Shown one piece after another: positions 29,326 to 37,007 of a DNA stretch of 64,000 nt; the first letter of the stretch is position 1, and each line of letters begins with the position of its first letter. Source of the DNA: Lacimicrobium alkaliphilum (lineage in GTDB: Bacteria > Pseudomonadota > Gammaproteobacteria > Enterobacterales > Alteromonadaceae). The notes under the pieces are model-generated. The model was not told the origin of the DNA and ran no database searches. It saw nothing but the letters and a program-made list of their open reading frames with translations. The stretch is from NCBI RefSeq assembly GCF_001466725.1, contig NZ_CP013650.1, positions 1,302,001 through 1,366,000 on the forward strand. The letters run 5' to 3'. Made by a program: the position numbers and the translations under genes.

Positions 29326-30672
29326 TTAAAAACTGTATCGAATCCGCCCATACAGATTATTGTTGTCCTTAAACTGGCCAAAAAAACTGTGTTCATCTTC
29401 GCCAAAAAACAGGTTCATTCCGGCGCTCATACTCCAGTTATCATCCAGACGGTAATCCAGCGCCGGGCGTAGATAACCGTCCTGATCTGTCGGTGAATAG
29501 AACGTGAATAAGGACAGGCTCAGATCATCGCGCTGATTACGCCAGGTCAGCCGGTTGGTCAGTACCACACGGTTTTGCTCTGCTTCCCAGTCTGGAAAAG
29601 GTGAGTTAGCCAGCAGTGCGGCATGGTTTTGTGTATGTTCCAGATAAAACTGAACACTACCGGTCAGGCGAGTGATCACTTCCTGCTCATAGCCCAGCAG
29701 CGCGCGCCATTGGCTATTGGGAATGCGGGGATTTTCACCTTTGCCATCCTCTTTACTGCGATGATGACTGATTTCAGCATTAAACAGGCCGCTGCCCAGA
29801 GGCATGCGAATGGATGCACCAAGGGTTTGTAGGCCACTGAACGTCGGAACACCCTCCGCACTCAGAGCTTCAGGACTTTTGTAATACCCATCGTAGGCAT
29901 ACAAGGCCAGCTCCTTTCCTTTAATATTACGGAACAGCCGCAATGCCCATTCATCGCCTGAAGGGCGTTTTGCATTAAAGCCAGGTTGCGGGGCAATCAC
30001 ACCGCCGGCCCTGGGATTGAAAAAGGAAAAATAATCGCCGCTGATATAGTTGTCGCCGTCAAACTCCGGGCTGTAAACCAGATCCAGATTGAACCAGTCA
30101 AAATAGCCAGAGGCTTTAACGGCATCAGATGGGGCTTTGAGATATTCATCTTCGCGTCCGGCAAAAAAGGATTGCCAGTCTTTGGGGAACAGATCATTGA
30201 GAAACAGATAGTCTCCGGTGCCCCAGGTCAGGATCTGACGACCGGCTTTAATATCAAACTGCTGACCTAAGCTGAATTGTGCGGACAGCTCACGGATACG
30301 GCCCCGCCAGTCAGACAGCACCGCATCGTAGCGGCCTTCAGCCTTGGCCTCAAAGCTGATTTCCTGCCACTGGTAACTGGTTTCCAGACGCAACCGGGCA
30401 TCACCAAGACTCAATGCATCATGGTAAGGGCTGGATTCCGTGCGCCGGCCCAGTGCCAACTCCGCAAAGCCGTGCACCGGCAGTCCGGCAGAGGTTTCTT
30501 CAATTCCCCAGTCGTCATCTTCCCAGCCCCAGTCATCCTGCTGTTGGGCTGAGTTCTGTTCTGAATCGGCCCCCAATTGCCAGCCGTCATCAGTATTTTG
30601 CTGGGCATAGGCAGCAAAGCCGGGCGCAAGAGCAATCAGCGTAGCGAATAAGTGGGTACGACCTGAACTCAT
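29326..30672 (-). CDS. outer-membrane beta-barrel protein of an RND/LolA-like operon
   Basis: A 448-residue protein with a signal peptide (ending AYA near residue 23) and then alternating polar/aromatic strands ending NNLYGRIRYSF, a C-terminal aromatic typical of outer-membrane barrels. Near the N-terminus is an acidic Asp/Trp-rich stretch (DDWGWEDDDWG). The middle part, with GRQILTWGTGDYLFLNDLFPKDW near residue 147, resembles DUF1302-like barrels that accompany RND exporters of the MMPL type. It lies 2 bp after the LolA-like gene. Substrate unknown. The function as outer-membrane partner of the transporter is inferred from gene order. Confidence 0.72.
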   Translation of the reverse strand: MSSGRTHLFATLIALAPGFAAYAQQNTDDGWQLGADSEQNSAQQQDDWGWEDDDWGIEETSAGLPVHGFAELALGRRTESSPYHDALSLGDARLRLETSYQWQEISFEAKAEGRYDAVLSDWRGRIRELSAQFSLGQQFDIKAGRQILTWGTGDYLFLNDLFPKDWQSFFAGREDEYLKAPSDAVKASGYFDWFNLDLVYSPEFDGDNYISGDYFSFFNPRAGGVIAPQPGFNAKRPSGDEWALRLFRNIKGKELALYAYDGYYKSPEALSAEGVPTFSGLQTLGASIRMPLGSGLFNAEISHHRSKEDGKGENPRIPNSQWRALLGYEQEVITRLTGSVQFYLEHTQNHAALLANSPFPDWEAEQNRVVLTNRLTWRNQRDDLSLSLFTFYSPTDQDGYLRPALDYRLDDNWSMSAGMNLFFGEDEHSFFGQFKDNNNLYGRIRYSF

Positions 30673-30674
30673 TA

Positions 30675-31472
30675 TCAGTCTCTCAGCTCCAGCCAGTCAC
30701 GGGGTGGATTACGCAGACTACGCTCAGAAAACACATCATCTGGCAGGCCCAAATCGTAGCTGATAAAACGAAACTGCATTTCTGTTTCGCCACCACTGCG
30801 CAGATCCTGAACCCGGGAGTGGGTAACAGTCGGATAGCCCTGTATTTCTTCCGTTTTTAAAGCCTCGACGCGACGATAGTTTTCGCCTTTGCTGTCGAAA
30901 AAGTCAATTTTAACCGGCAGCATAGTGGCCTTATCGATACTCACCTGGTAACGGGTAAACTCTACTGAGCCCGGATCTTTGGGGTTCGCTTCCAGCACAT
31001 ACTGCTTATCTGTTTCGTCGAGCAGGCTAAAGTTATCCTGTGAGGTGCTGCGCCCGGATACATCTTCATAGAAAAAGTGTGAACCCACAAAGGAGGTGCG
31101 CTTATCTCCGGCAGAAATACGTTTGACCAGATCCAGTCCCGGCAGGTAGAGCCAGCGGTCATCATCGCGATCGGTGTTTTTTACCACCCTGAATACCGTA
31201 TCGCGCACATCGGCAGGGCGGGAGAAAAACACCATCATGTCCTGTGAACCGCCATCTTCGCGATCTTTACGCAGGATCACAAACTGGCGCATTTGTTTGC
31301 GGCCCTGGGCATCGGTGATCAGCATGCGCGCGGCACTGCGTCCATCGTCACCGGCATAGTAGGCGGCCAGTTCGGCGCGCTTAACAATTTCCTGCACATC
31401 CACCTCCTGTGTTTGCGCTAAAGGGCTGAGCATCAGTGACAGCGGCAATAACCATTTGTAGGGTAATTTCAT
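30675..31472 (-). CDS. periplasmic LolA-like outer-membrane lipoprotein-sorting protein
   Basis: A 265-residue exported protein. The start MKLPYKWLLPLSLMLSPLAQT is a signal peptide and has AGGAG seven bases upstream; an in-frame ATG overlapping the transporter stop lies six codons earlier. The mature part (RSAARMLITDAQGRKQMRQFVILRK, then DDRWLYLPGLDLVKRISAGDKRTSFVGSHFFYEDV) fits the LolA-like family (PF17131) that carries hydrophobic cargo across the periplasm. Such proteins often lie beside MMPL/RND exporters. Here it sits between the exporter and the beta-barrel gene. Confidence 0.82.
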   Translation of the reverse strand: MKLPYKWLLPLSLMLSPLAQTQEVDVQEIVKRAELAAYYAGDDGRSAARMLITDAQGRKQMRQFVILRKDREDGGSQDMMVFFSRPADVRDTVFRVVKNTDRDDDRWLYLPGLDLVKRISAGDKRTSFVGSHFFYEDVSGRSTSQDNFSLLDETDKQYVLEANPKDPGSVEFTRYQVSIDKATMLPVKIDFFDSKGENYRRVEALKTEEIQGYPTVTHSRVQDLRSGGETEMQFRFISYDLGLPDDVFSERSLRNPPRDWLELRD

Positions 31473-31486
31473 CGTATTTCTCCTGT

Positions 31487-34015
31487 TCATTTATCGCTAC
31501 CAAATAACCCCTTGCGGGTCAGCGCCATCACCGAGGGCAGCATCACCAGGGTTACCAGTGCCGAAATGGCCATAATCGAAGCAAGGAATACGCCCACGGT
31601 GATATAAGGCACCAAGGGTGCAAATAACAAGGGCGTAAAACCCATCGCAATCACAATGGCGTTACGTGATATGGCCCGGGCGGGTTCTTCAAACATCAGT
31701 TTCAGGCTTTGTTGCCAGTTCTGCTGTTTGGCCCAGGTGGCACGGAAGCGTTCGATAAAGTGAATGGCAAAGTCTACCGACAGGCCCAGAGTCAGGGCTG
31801 AGAGCACGGCTATTGGCATATCATAGTCTTTGCCAATCCAGCCGATCAGCCCATAGATCAAGGTTATGGTCAGGGTTAATGGCAACATGGCCAGAATACC
31901 GAAGCTGACTGAGCGGAACAGCAGCATCATCATCAGCATCACAATCACAAAGGCACTGACCAGGCTATCGAGCATCCCCTCTACCATTTGTTGTTGCCAG
32001 ACCACATTTAAGTAAGCCTTACCGGCCCAGTTTACTTTCAGGCCGTCGGGAAGAGGGTTAGCGGCAATATAGTCTTTCACCAGGGTCACAACCGCAGTCA
32101 TATCTTTATTATCGCCACTGGTCAGTTGCAGCCAAATCAGACTCTGACGGTAATCAGGCGTCACAAAATGCCACAGATCCTGTGGCCGATGAGAAGACTG
32201 ATATTGCAACAGGGTCTGAGATACGCCATTGGCGGTATCCGGCAAAACAAAGTCTTTGTCTTCGCCGCTGCGTAACTCGCGGTTCACAGTTTTTACGATA
32301 TCACTCAGGGAGTTGGACTTACCCACCAGACCGCTGTCTTTAAGGTGTTGCTGTAAACCGCTCATATAGCTAAGAACAGCCGGATTTAAAAAGGCCTTGC
32401 TCTGACTCTCCAGTTTTTCCAGCGCAAGGGCCAGTTCAGTGAAACGATCCGATTCATCCATATCCAGCTCAAAGCTTTTATCATAGATGGCACTGATCAG
32501 CGTCGACAGACTGCTGCTGGCATCAAATTGCTGTTGCTGCTGTAGCAGCCAGTTGATGGTATTTTGTGACAGTTCTTCACTATCTACGGTTTCTGTCAGT
32601 AAGGCTTTAACATCTGCACTGGCATCACCCTGTTGCTGCATTACCAGATAGGCATCATAGGTGCCGGCGAAGTGCTCATTCAGTACCCGATCGGCGATGC
32701 GCAGTTCGTGATCGGCCTTAAACCAGCGCACCGGGTTGTCGTTGATTTGGATCTGGCTGATGCCCCACACTGCGATAGCAAACAGCGCAATAAAACCAGC
32801 CAGCCAGAGTTTGGCGTGGCTGCCCGCCAGCCTGCCGAGGCGAACCAGCGCAGGCGCAAGTTTAGACTGACTCTCATCGGGCAGTTTCTGAGTCAGGTTG
32901 AGCAGAGTTTTTTCACTCAGACCGCTTAAATAAGCAGGCACAAATATCACGGTGAGCAAATAGGCCAGCATAATTCCAAAGCCCACAAAGGCGCCGAAGA
33001 TCTGCACCGGCGGGATAGGGGTGATAATCAGCGATAGAAAGCCCACGGTAGAAGTAATGGAAGTAAACAGCATCGGCGTAAACAGGTGGCCCATTACCTC
33101 TTTTAATACCTTTTTGACCTCGTCACCGGGCTTATAACGATCGGCAAATTCCGACAGAATATGTACCGAGTCGACCACCGCGATGGGCATCAGGAAAATA
33201 GCGATCATCGATGACATAATATGCACGGTAAAGCCTATGCCGATCAGCAGACCCATAGTGATCAACACCGTTGCCATGGCGACGATCATAGGCGCGACAA
33301 TAAAGGGGATATTGCGGAAAAACACCCACAGCAGAATAAAGATAGTCAGTCCCGCCAGCGGCGCACTGATCCCCATCTGTACAAACATCTCATACCCGAA
33401 ACGGTCTTCGGCCACGGGCAAACCGGTAATATGCCACTCGTCCTGGCTGTCTAATTCACTGATTTTACTGCGCAGTTGCTGAGCAATGGCATAGCTTTGG
33501 TTTTTATCGATGATGGGCACATAGAGTGCCGCGGCCTGGCCATCACCAGATACCAGTGTGTTGTATAAAAGCGGCAGACGCTCGGCCTTGTCGCGGATTG
33601 CGCTGGCTTGTTCATCGGTTTGTGGGGCGGTTTTCATCATCCACTCAAAGCGGATAGTGCCAGGCTCTTTCTGGTCTATATTGTCCACATTGGCTAGTGA
33701 CATCAGATCGGCCTGCACCACACCCTCAATACCTGTGGCGAATTCCGTCAGGCTGACCAGATGGCCCAGGGTTTGCGGATTGTAAATGCCGTCAGGATTA
33801 ACCACACCCACCACCACCATATCGTGCATGGAAAAACGGGTTTTGGTCTGATTATGAAATTCTCGCTGGGAATTGTCCTGCGGCAGCATATTCTCCGGAT
33901 CGGTATCGATCTGGATGCCCGGCAACTGGGCGACAAAAACCAGGGTCAGAATCAATAAGCCCCAGTACACCAGCTTGCGTTTCGCCGTGACCAGTTCGAT
34001 GAGTTTGTCAGCCAT
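31487..34015 (-). CDS. RND/MMPL-superfamily exporter
   Basis: An 842-residue inner-membrane transporter with two repeats. Each has a first span, a large periplasmic domain and a cluster of five spans. The first cluster includes PIAVVDSVHILSEFADRY near residue 280 and the second LTLGLSVDFAIHFIERFRA near residue 745, the paired proton-relay GxxxD-type spans of the patched/MMPL type. It is not an AcrB-type tripartite pump. The start at 34015 has a GAGGGTGG ribosome-binding site. Likely cargo is a lipid or hydrophobic compound. The gene begins 75 bp from an AT-rich palindrome shared with the persulfide dioxygenase promoter. Confidence 0.85.
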   Translation of the reverse strand: MADKLIELVTAKRKLVYWGLLILTLVFVAQLPGIQIDTDPENMLPQDNSQREFHNQTKTRFSMHDMVVVGVVNPDGIYNPQTLGHLVSLTEFATGIEGVVQADLMSLANVDNIDQKEPGTIRFEWMMKTAPQTDEQASAIRDKAERLPLLYNTLVSGDGQAAALYVPIIDKNQSYAIAQQLRSKISELDSQDEWHITGLPVAEDRFGYEMFVQMGISAPLAGLTIFILLWVFFRNIPFIVAPMIVAMATVLITMGLLIGIGFTVHIMSSMIAIFLMPIAVVDSVHILSEFADRYKPGDEVKKVLKEVMGHLFTPMLFTSITSTVGFLSLIITPIPPVQIFGAFVGFGIMLAYLLTVIFVPAYLSGLSEKTLLNLTQKLPDESQSKLAPALVRLGRLAGSHAKLWLAGFIALFAIAVWGISQIQINDNPVRWFKADHELRIADRVLNEHFAGTYDAYLVMQQQGDASADVKALLTETVDSEELSQNTINWLLQQQQQFDASSSLSTLISAIYDKSFELDMDESDRFTELALALEKLESQSKAFLNPAVLSYMSGLQQHLKDSGLVGKSNSLSDIVKTVNRELRSGEDKDFVLPDTANGVSQTLLQYQSSHRPQDLWHFVTPDYRQSLIWLQLTSGDNKDMTAVVTLVKDYIAANPLPDGLKVNWAGKAYLNVVWQQQMVEGMLDSLVSAFVIVMLMMMLLFRSVSFGILAMLPLTLTITLIYGLIGWIGKDYDMPIAVLSALTLGLSVDFAIHFIERFRATWAKQQNWQQSLKLMFEEPARAISRNAIVIAMGFTPLLFAPLVPYITVGVFLASIMAISALVTLVMLPSVMALTRKGLFGSDK

Positions 34016-34089
34016 AACCACCCTCAAATACAGTAATTACTAATTTAGAAATAAGCGAAATATAGTTCAAAAAAACAGGCTGTCAATGA

Positions 34090-34113
34090 TTAATTCAGAT
34101 TTCTCTAAATTAC
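34090..34113. promoter_or_regulatory. AT-rich palindromic operator candidate, exporter promoter
   Basis: A 24-bp motif (TTAATTC ... CTAAATTAC) that matches 35317-35340 at 19 of 24 positions. It carries an imperfect inverted repeat TTAATT-N12-AATTAC and lies 75 bp before the exporter start on the minus strand. AT-rich palindromes are typical ArsR-family sites. A further TAATTTAG half-site lies at 34041-34048. Confidence 0.6.
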
Positions 34114-34135
34114 ACGGCAGCCTTTTCAGATAGTG

Positions 34136-34525
34136 TTAAGGGGTCTCAATCCGAAGATCCGCTTTCTTCCAGGCTTCAAAGCCGCCGTCTACCGAGTAGA
34201 CTTTATCAAAGCCCATTCTCATTAATGATTCGGTGGCCAGAGCACTGCGAGCGCCGCTTCGACAATAGAGGTAAAGCTCGCGCTGGGCCAGTTCTTCCAA
34301 TGGCGACTCCGCGCCTTTAACCTGAGGCAGTTCGGTGAGACTGGTTTCCAGAATGCCGCGGGGCAGGTTAACCGCGCCCGGAACAAAACCTTGCGCATAC
34401 TCCTGCGGTTCGCGCACATCGATGATCACAATCTGATGAGCAAGCTGTTGTTCCAGTTCGCTGATGGGCACTTCCTTGATCCCGGCTTTGGCTTCAGCCA
34501 CCAACTGTGGTGCGGTTTTAATCAT
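34136..34525 (-). CDS. single-domain rhodanese sulfurtransferase
   Basis: A 129-residue rhodanese with the active-site loop CRSGARSA near residue 95 (catalytic Cys) and the DVREPQEYAQGFVPGAVNLPRG block near residues 36-57. It moves sulfane sulfur, for example from persulfides to sulfite or cyanide. It overlaps the TauE/SafE gene by 4 bp (translational coupling) and lies opposite to the persulfide dioxygenase gene, so it probably handles products of SQR and the dioxygenase. Confidence 0.9.
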   Translation of the reverse strand: MIKTAPQLVAEAKAGIKEVPISELEQQLAHQIVIIDVREPQEYAQGFVPGAVNLPRGILETSLTELPQVKGAESPLEELAQRELYLYCRSGARSALATESLMRMGFDKVYSVDGGFEAWKKADLRIETP

Positions 34526-35277
34526 AAGTAATCTCCTAAAGTCTGAAACAGAATAAATGCGGCCAATATCACCAGCAATAGTGCAAAGCCTTTTCGTAAC
34601 CTGTGCTGAGGCCAGTTAACTGACCAGCGCTGCCCCAGCAGGCTGCCGACTATGCCCATGGCAGCAATGATCAGTAGTAATGTCCAGTCCAGTTGGCTGG
34701 TGTCTGGTAATAGCCAGGCATTTTTTGCAAAGCCAGTCCAGGCGCTGATATTGATCAGCACTAAACTGGTGGCTCTGGCGCGAAAAAAATCCAGTGCGGT
34801 AAACCTGAGTATAGCGGGCACCAATAAAAATCCCCCGCCAACGCCGGTAAAACCCGTGAGCATGCCCACCGCGGTGCCTACACCGAGCATTAAGGGCAGA
34901 CTGGTTTGTTTATCATCCAGACGGACTTTACCACTGTACATAAAGCGGCTTGCCATCAGCATCAGTAACGCAAATGCTGTCAATTGCACTAGACCAGAAA
35001 CCAGGCTGCCAAGCCAGGCCCCCATATAGGCACCGAGCATACCGGTGATGCCAAGGCGTAAAGCCAGTTGCCAGTCAACCAGACGTTTGCTGTGACTGAG
35101 CAGTAATGAGAGGGTGCTGATGGCCGCCACAATAAACAGTGCGCCGGTAATCGCCAGTTTGGGTTCATGACCTGCCAGATACACCAGTACCGGCAGTGCC
35201 AGCACGGCGCCGCCGGAGCCAAAAATACCAAGACTAAGACCTATACTGGATGCTGCAAGTAAGACCAGTGTCACCAA
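34522..35277 (-). CDS. TauE/SafE family sulfite/sulfonate exporter
   Basis: A 251-residue membrane protein with about seven to eight hydrophobic spans. It has two related halves: the G-x-GG pattern GIFGSGGAVLALPVL near residue 18, and TGFTGVGGGFLLVPAIL near residue 140, typical of the TauE/SafE family. It likely exports sulfite or another small oxyanion made by persulfide oxidation. It overlaps the rhodanese gene by 4 bp and is divergent from the persulfide dioxygenase, with a shared 91-bp control region that contains an AT-rich palindrome. Confidence 0.87.
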   Translation of the reverse strand: MVTLVLLAASSIGLSLGIFGSGGAVLALPVLVYLAGHEPKLAITGALFIVAAISTLSLLLSHSKRLVDWQLALRLGITGMLGAYMGAWLGSLVSGLVQLTAFALLMLMASRFMYSGKVRLDDKQTSLPLMLGVGTAVGMLTGFTGVGGGFLLVPAILRFTALDFFRARATSLVLINISAWTGFAKNAWLLPDTSQLDWTLLLIIAAMGIVGSLLGQRWSVNWPQHRLRKGFALLLVILAAFILFQTLGDYL

Positions 35278-35316
35278 ATCTCCAAAAATGAATAACTTAT
35301 AACTATTGGTTGTATG

Positions 35317-35340
35317 GTAATTCGCATTTTGCTAAATTAC
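35317..35340. promoter_or_regulatory. AT-rich palindromic operator candidate, dioxygenase/TauE region
   Basis: GTAATT-N12-AATTAC is a perfect 6-bp inverted repeat with inner GCA/TGC symmetry. It lies 28 bp before the dioxygenase ATG and 39 bp before the divergent TauE start. It is 19/24 identical to 34090-34113 in front of the exporter gene. The likely binder is the SqrR/BigR-like ArsR protein encoded at 28706-29014, by inference. Confidence 0.65.
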
Positions 35341-35368
35341 AAGGCGTTCAGTTAATGAGGAGCAACAG

Positions 35369-36235
35369 ATGTCATTACAGGTACAGGCTTTTTTTCATCA
35401 GGATACCTCAACCTTGTCCTATCTGGTTTTCGATGAACAGGCCAGAGAAGCGGCGATTATCGACCCGGCGCTGGATTTTGATTACGCCGCCGGGCACACC
35501 AATACTGAATTTGCAGACCAGTTGATTCAGGCGGTGAAAGACAATGAGCTGTCTTTAAAGTGGATTCTGGAAACCCATGCTCATGCTGATCATCTCACCG
35601 CGGCTCAGCATATCCGCGCACAGCTGGGCGGTAAAATTGCCATCGGCAGTGGCATTACAAAAGTACAAGAGAACTTTCAGCGCCTGTTTAACCTTGGTGA
35701 TAAGCAGGACGTACAGGGGCGTGATTTCGACCATCTTTTTGCCGAGGGCGATACTTTTACAGTAGGGCGTTTTCATGGCCGTGTGATTACCACACCGGGC
35801 CATACCAATGACAGTCTGACCTATCTGATTGGCGGCAATGCCTTTGTGGGCGACAGCCTGTTTATGCCCGACGCTGGCACTGCACGCTGTGATTTCCCCG
35901 GTGGTAGTGCCGAACTGCTATTTGAATCCGTACAAAAGCTCTATGCGCTGGATGATGACACCAGGATTTATGTCTGCCACGACTATCAGCCCGAGGGAAG
36001 ATCGCTGCGTTATGTAGCTACAGTGGCCGAGCACAAGGCCAATAATATTCATATTAATAAAGATACGACTGTTGAGGAGTTTGTGCAAAAACGCAATAAA
36101 CGAGATAAAACCCTGGGTATGCCAAGGCTGATTATTCCCAGTATTCAGGTCAATATCCGCGCCGGCGAACTGCCGCCGGCGGAAAATAATGGTGTCCACT
36201 ATCTGAAAGTACCGGTAAACCTGCTGGGCTGTTAA
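35369..36235 (+). CDS. ETHE1/Blh-type persulfide dioxygenase (MBL fold)
   Basis: Non-haem iron enzyme that oxidises glutathione persulfide with O2 to sulfite. The 288-residue protein has the metallo-beta-lactamase motif HAHADH (near residue 72), a GHTNDSLTY His near residue 145, GDSLFMPDAGTARCDFPGG near residues 158-180 (bridging Asp and the ETHE1-type loop) and CHDYQPEGR near residue 203. These residues distinguish it from glyoxalase II. In Agrobacterium and Xylella this protein (Blh) is under BigR control. It is divergent from tauE-rhodanese. Confidence 0.92.
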   Translation: MSLQVQAFFHQDTSTLSYLVFDEQAREAAIIDPALDFDYAAGHTNTEFADQLIQAVKDNELSLKWILETHAHADHLTAAQHIRAQLGGKIAIGSGITKVQENFQRLFNLGDKQDVQGRDFDHLFAEGDTFTVGRFHGRVITTPGHTNDSLTYLIGGNAFVGDSLFMPDAGTARCDFPGGSAELLFESVQKLYALDDDTRIYVCHDYQPEGRSLRYVATVAEHKANNIHINKDTTVEEFVQKRNKRDKTLGMPRLIIPSIQVNIRAGELPPAENNGVHYLKVPVNLLGC

Positions 36236-36272
36236 GGCAACGGACAAATTGATGCTTTGTCTTGCGCAGTGC

Positions 36273-36300
36273 TTGATTAAATTAATCAGTTCAGTAAAAT
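36273..36300 (+). promoter_or_regulatory. sigma-70 promoter of tRNA-Arg
   Basis: TTGATT (36273-36278), a 16-bp spacer and TAAAAT (36295-36300), followed by the GC-rich sequence GCGCCCTCGC. That discriminator is typical of stringently controlled stable-RNA promoters. The tRNA begins 44 bp downstream. Confidence 0.7.
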
Positions 36301-36344
36301 GCGCCCTCGCTTTGGCAGTCAGCTGCTAAAGTTAAAAAGTTTCA

Positions 36345-36421
36345 GGACGCATAGCTCAGCTGGATAGAGTACTCGGCTACGAACCGAGCGGTCGGAGGTT
36401 CGAATCCTCCTGCGTCCGCCA
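36345..36421 (+). tRNA. tRNA-Arg (anticodon ACG)
   Basis: A 77-nt cloverleaf including the encoded CCA. The acceptor GGACGCA pairs with TGCGTCC, with G as discriminator. The anticodon stem is CTCGG/CCGAG around loop CTACGAA, giving anticodon ACG at 36379-36381. The T-arm is GGAGG-TTCGAAT-CCTCC. The first A of the anticodon would be modified to inosine to read CGU, CGC and CGA. Confidence 0.98.
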
Positions 36422-36424
36422 TAT

Positions 36425-36469
36425 AAACGAAAAAAGCCCCGATGTAGTTTATCGGGGCTTTTTTCGTTT
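36425..36469 (+). terminator. intrinsic terminator after tRNA-Arg
   Basis: A long stem (AAACGAAAAAAGCCCCGAT / ATCGGGGCTTTTTTCGTTT) with a 7-base loop begins 4 bp after the tRNA and contains a T6 tract. Confidence 0.9.
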
Positions 36470-36474
36470 ATGCG

Positions 36475-36591
36475 CGGCCCAGTGGGGTGAGAACCTCCTC
36501 AGGTTCGACCATTTTGTCAGGAACAAAATGGAACAGCCGAAGGCTGGCCCCGAAGGGGCGTAGGGCAGGAAGCCCGGAATAATCCTCCTGC
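36475..36591 (+). repeat. tRNA-linked hairpin element ending in a copy of the tRNA-Arg 3' sequence
   Basis: This segment carries several short hairpins in a row: ATTTTGT-CAGGA-ACAAAAT, AGCCGAAGGCT, GCCCCGAAGGGGC and GGGCAGGAAGCCC. It starts with GGCCCAGTGGGGTGAG, contains GGTTCGAC like a tRNA T-loop, and ends with AATCCTCCTGC (36581-36591), an exact copy of 36403-36413 inside tRNA-Arg. The period is 178 bp. A related element with the same order follows tRNA-Trp at 46091-46276. Confidence 0.7.
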
Positions 36592-37007
36592 AGATTAAGC
36601 TCGGAGTAAAAGTACGAACAAAAAGACATTCTCACCGCAGAGTCGCGGAGATCGCAGAGGAGAGAGGGGCAACATCTCTACGTCCTCTGCGGTAAATTTA
36701 CCATTAGCAAAGGTCACTGGATGCCCGATAACGACACTCGGGCATGACCAAAGGTCGTTCCCGCATGTTTTTAGCGGGAACCCAGCGCCTTAATCTTTGC
36801 TACTCATCACACGAAAAAACTTTAACGCCAGCGGTTTATTGGCTGTCCGCAAGGGCGAAAGGCAGGACGCCCTGAGTAACCCCCCAGTGTAGGGTCGAAA
36901 GCGAATACTGGGGTGTATTGTTTCGCAAACCCCGCGTCAGGTAGGGGGCAGGTACTGAGGATGGAATTCATTCGACCACCAAAGCGCCCCTGAACCGGCT
37001 ATCCACC
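36592..37007. repeat. gene-free stretch filled with palindromic intergenic repeats
   Basis: No gene is supported. It holds ACCGCAGAG...CTCTGCGGT (36634-36693), ATGCCCG-N11-CGGGCAT (36721-36745), GTTCCCGC-N9-GCGGGAAC (36757-36781), an AGGGCG...CGCCCT hairpin near 36851-36873, and CCAGT...ACTGG near 36885-36914. These word types are common dispersed palindromes between genes. Their clustering after the tRNA-linked element suggests a site where repeats pile up. Confidence 0.7.

Noticed and set aside
36345-36601. Integrative element or prophage attachment site at tRNA-Arg
   Set aside because: The repeated tRNA end encloses only about 180 bp and there is no integrase; it is treated as a repeat element instead.
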